Origin: Collinsella sp.
GTDB taxonomy: Bacteria; Actinomycetota; Coriobacteriia; Coriobacteriales; Coriobacteriaceae
Assembly: GCA_019419405.1 (NCBI GenBank)
Contig: DYAA01000119.1
Coordinates: forward strand, 1 to 6,866
Length of the DNA: 6,866 nt
Reading direction: 5' to 3'
The notes below the pieces were generated by a model, which was not told the origin of the DNA, did not search any database, and saw only the letters and a list, made by a program, of their open reading frames with translations. Of the stretch, positions 4,824 to 6,866 are shown in pieces. Position numbers and translations under genes: made by a program. Position 1 is the stretch's first letter. Each line of letters starts with the position of its first letter.

Positions 4824-6866
4824 CTAGCAGACGGCGTAGTCCTGAGGCTCGCGGCCGTAGTAGGCGTCCAGGTAGAGCTCCTTGATCTCGCTCATGAGCG
4901 GGTAGCGCGGGTTGGCGCCGGTGCACTGGTCGTTGAATGCCTGCTCGGTCATCTCGTCGAGGGTGTCGAGGAAGTACTGCTCGTCAACACCGTAGTCGGC
5001 GATGGTCTTCTTGACGCCGATGAAGTCCTTGAGCTCCTCGAGCTTCGTGATGAAGTTCTCGAAGACCTCCTTGTCGTCCTTGCCCTCGATGCCGCAGTAC
5101 TTGGCCATCTCGGCGTAGTTGTGCAGCGCGTTGGGGTAAGGATACTGGGAGAAGGTACCCATCTTGACGGGAGCCTCGGCGGCGTTGTAGCGCATAACGC
5201 GGGTCAGGATGACGGCGTTGGCGAGGCCGTGGGGCAGGTGATGGAAGGCGCCGAGCTTGTGAGCCATGGAGTGGTTGAGGCCCAGGAAGGCGTTGGCGAA
5301 GGCCATACCGGCCATGCAAGAGGCGTTGTGCATCTCCTCGCGGGCATGCGGGTCCTTGGCGCCGTTCGTGAAGCTGGAGGGCAGGTTCTCGAAGACGAGT
5401 TTAGCAGCGCGCTCGGAGAGGCCCTTGGTGTAGTCGGAAGCCATGATGGAGACGTAGGACTCGATGGCGTGGGTCATGACGTCGATGCCGGAGGCAGCGG
5501 TCAGGCCGCGCGGGGCGGTCATGCAGTTGTCGGCGTCGACGATAGCCATGTTGGGGAGCAGCGCGTAGTCGGCGAGCGGCCACTTGATGCCGGTCTCCTT
5601 GTCGGTGATGATGGCGAACGGCGTGCACTCGGAGCCGGTACCCGAAGAGGTCGGGACGGCGACGAAGTAGGCCTTCTTGCCCATCTCGGGGAAAGTGAAG
5701 ATACGCTTGCGGATGTCCATGAAGTCCATGGCCATGTCCTCAAACTTGCACTCGGGGTGCTCGTACATCATCCACATGATCTTGCCGGCGTCCATAGCGG
5801 AGCCACCGCCGACGGCGATGATGACGTCCGGCTCAAAGAGAGCCATCTGCTTGGCGCCGCGACGTGCGCACTGCAGCGACGGATCGGGCTCGACGTCGTA
5901 GAAGCAGTCGTGGGCGATGCCCATCTCGTCGAGCTTGGCCTCGATGGCGCGGGTGTTGCCATTCTTGAAGAGGAACTGGTCGGTGACGATGAAGGCACGC
6001 TTCTTGCCCATGACGTTGCCCAGCTCGTCGAGGGCGACGGGCGTGGAACCCTTCTTGAAGTAGACCTTCTCGGGAGCGCGGAACCACAGCATGTTCTCAC
6101 GGCGCTCGGCCACAGTCTTAACGTTGATCAAGTGCTTCACCCCAACGTTCTCGGAGACGGAGTTGCCGCCCCAGGAGCCGCAGCCCAGGGTCAGAGACGG
6201 CTTCATGCCAAAGTTGTACAGGTCACCGATGCCGCCGTGCGAGGACGGGGTGTTGATGACGATACGGCAGGCCTTCATGACGTGCTCGAACAGGCTGATC
6301 TTCTCGGCCTGAGCGGGGTGCACGTACAGAGAGGCGGTGTGGCCCGGGCCACCAGCGAGCACCAGGTGCTCGGCCTTGTCGACGGCCTCCTGGAAGTCCT
6401 TGGCGTGGTACATGGCCAGGACCGGGGAGAGCTTCTCGTGGGAGAACTCCTCCTTGGCGGGGTCAGTGGAGGTGACCTCGGCGATCAGGATCTTGGTCTT
6501 GGCGGGAACCTCGATGCCGGCGAGCTCGGCGATCTTGGCAGCGGCCATGCCGGGGATGCGGTGATCGAGAGCGCCGTTCTTGAACATGGCGGCACGCAGG
6601 GCCTCCATCTCGGCACCCTGCTTGACGAAGTAGCAGCCGCGCTTCTGGAACTCGGCCTTAACCTGGTCATAGATGCTGTCGATGACAGTCACGGACTGCT
6701 CGGAAGCGCAAATCATGCCGTTGTCGAAGGTCTTGGAGTGGATGATGGAGTTGACGGCGAGCAGCACGTCGGCGGTGTCGTCGATGACGACCGGGGTGTT
6801 ACCGGCGCCAACGCCCAGGGCGGGCTTGCCCGAGGAGTAAGCGGCCTTGACCATGCCCGGGCCACC
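4824..6866 (-). CDS. adhE: Bifunctional acetaldehyde-CoA/alcohol dehydrogenase AdhE, N-terminus outside window
   Basis: Fermentation enzyme that reduces acetyl-CoA to acetaldehyde and then to ethanol, reoxidising two NADH; the family forms long filaments (spirosomes). The frame is open to the window edge, leaving 680 residues, with about 190 missing by comparison with E. coli AdhE. The aldehyde dehydrogenase part includes GGPGMVKAAYSSGKP at the edge, catalytic Cys53 in FDNGMICASEQS, and LGCGSWGGNSVSENVG. A linker near residues 250-275 leads to the iron-dependent alcohol dehydrogenase, with the nucleotide motif GGGSAMDAGK (353-362) and iron ligands Asp462, His466, His532 and His546; their spacing matches E. 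coli Asp653, His657, His723 and His737 exactly. The C-terminus has FNDQCTGANPRYP and ends in DYAVC. Codon choice looks strongly biased to C- and G-ending codons, consistent with high expression. The promoter and any redox-responsive operator lie outside the window. Confidence 0.97.
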   Translation of the reverse strand, partial: GGPGMVKAAYSSGKPALGVGAGNTPVVIDDTADVLLAVNSIIHSKTFDNGMICASEQSVTVIDSIYDQVKAEFQKRGCYFVKQGAEMEALRAAMFKNGALDHRIPGMAAAKIAELAGIEVPAKTKILIAEVTSTDPAKEEFSHEKLSPVLAMYHAKDFQEAVDKAEHLVLAGGPGHTASLYVHPAQAEKISLFEHVMKACRIVINTPSSHGGIGDLYNFGMKPSLTLGCGSWGGNSVSENVGVKHLINVKTVAERRENMLWFRAPEKVYFKKGSTPVALDELGNVMGKKRAFIVTDQFLFKNGNTRAIEAKLDEMGIAHDCFYDVEPDPSLQCARRGAKQMALFEPDVIIAVGGGSAMDAGKIMWMMYEHPECKFEDMAMDFMDIRKRIFTFPEMGKKAYFVAVPTSSGTGSECTPFAIITDKETGIKWPLADYALLPNMAIVDADNCMTAPRGLTAASGIDVMTHAIESYVSIMASDYTKGLSERAAKLVFENLPSSFTNGAKDPHAREEMHNASCMAGMAFANAFLGLNHSMAHKLGAFHHLPHGLANAVILTRVMRYNAAEAPVKMGTFSQYPYPNALHNYAEMAKYCGIEGKDDKEVFENFITKLEELKDFIGVKKTIADYGVDEQYFLDTLDEMTEQAFNDQCTGANPRYPLMSEIKELYLDAYYGREPQDYAVC

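Overview
The window looks like chromosomal DNA from a GC-rich, fermentative anaerobe, most likely a member of the Coriobacteriia (Actinomycetota), with Collinsella or a close relative as my best guess. This is inferred from the GC-rich codon use, the site-2 protease placed directly before ispG (an arrangement typical of Actinomycetota, normally after dxr), and a full bifunctional AdhE, which points to ethanol-forming fermentation. No marker RNA gene is present, so the genus cannot be fixed from the sequence alone.

Left half (1-3793, plus strand): three tightly packed genes that look like one transcription unit entering from outside the window. They are the C-terminal 324 residues of an RseP/Rip-type intramembrane metalloprotease, ispG (4-hydroxy-3-methylbut-2-enyl diphosphate synthase of the MEP isoprenoid pathway) and proS (prolyl-tRNA synthetase with the editing insertion). 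Only 13 bp separate rseP from the chosen TTG start of ispG. The ispG stop codon is immediately followed by the proS ATG, and the ribosome binding site of proS lies inside ispG.

Middle (3794-3970): a 177-bp convergent intergenic region with no gene. It holds two intrinsic terminators: a strong one that ends the proS operon, and a second that works in both directions and best fits the end of the leftward unit.

Right half (3971-6866, minus strand): adhE (truncated at its N-terminus by the window edge) followed by an aminoglycoside/choline-kinase-fold phosphotransferase of unknown substrate. The 88-bp gap between them contains a perfect 12-bp GC-rich stem-loop without a U-tract. It could be an mRNA processing or stability element, or a leaky attenuator that sets the kinase level relative to the highly expressed adhE.

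Overall this is mostly core housekeeping and central metabolism. I see no mobile element, CRISPR array, tRNA or rRNA, or defence system. The least explained items are the kinase next to adhE and the stem-loop between them.
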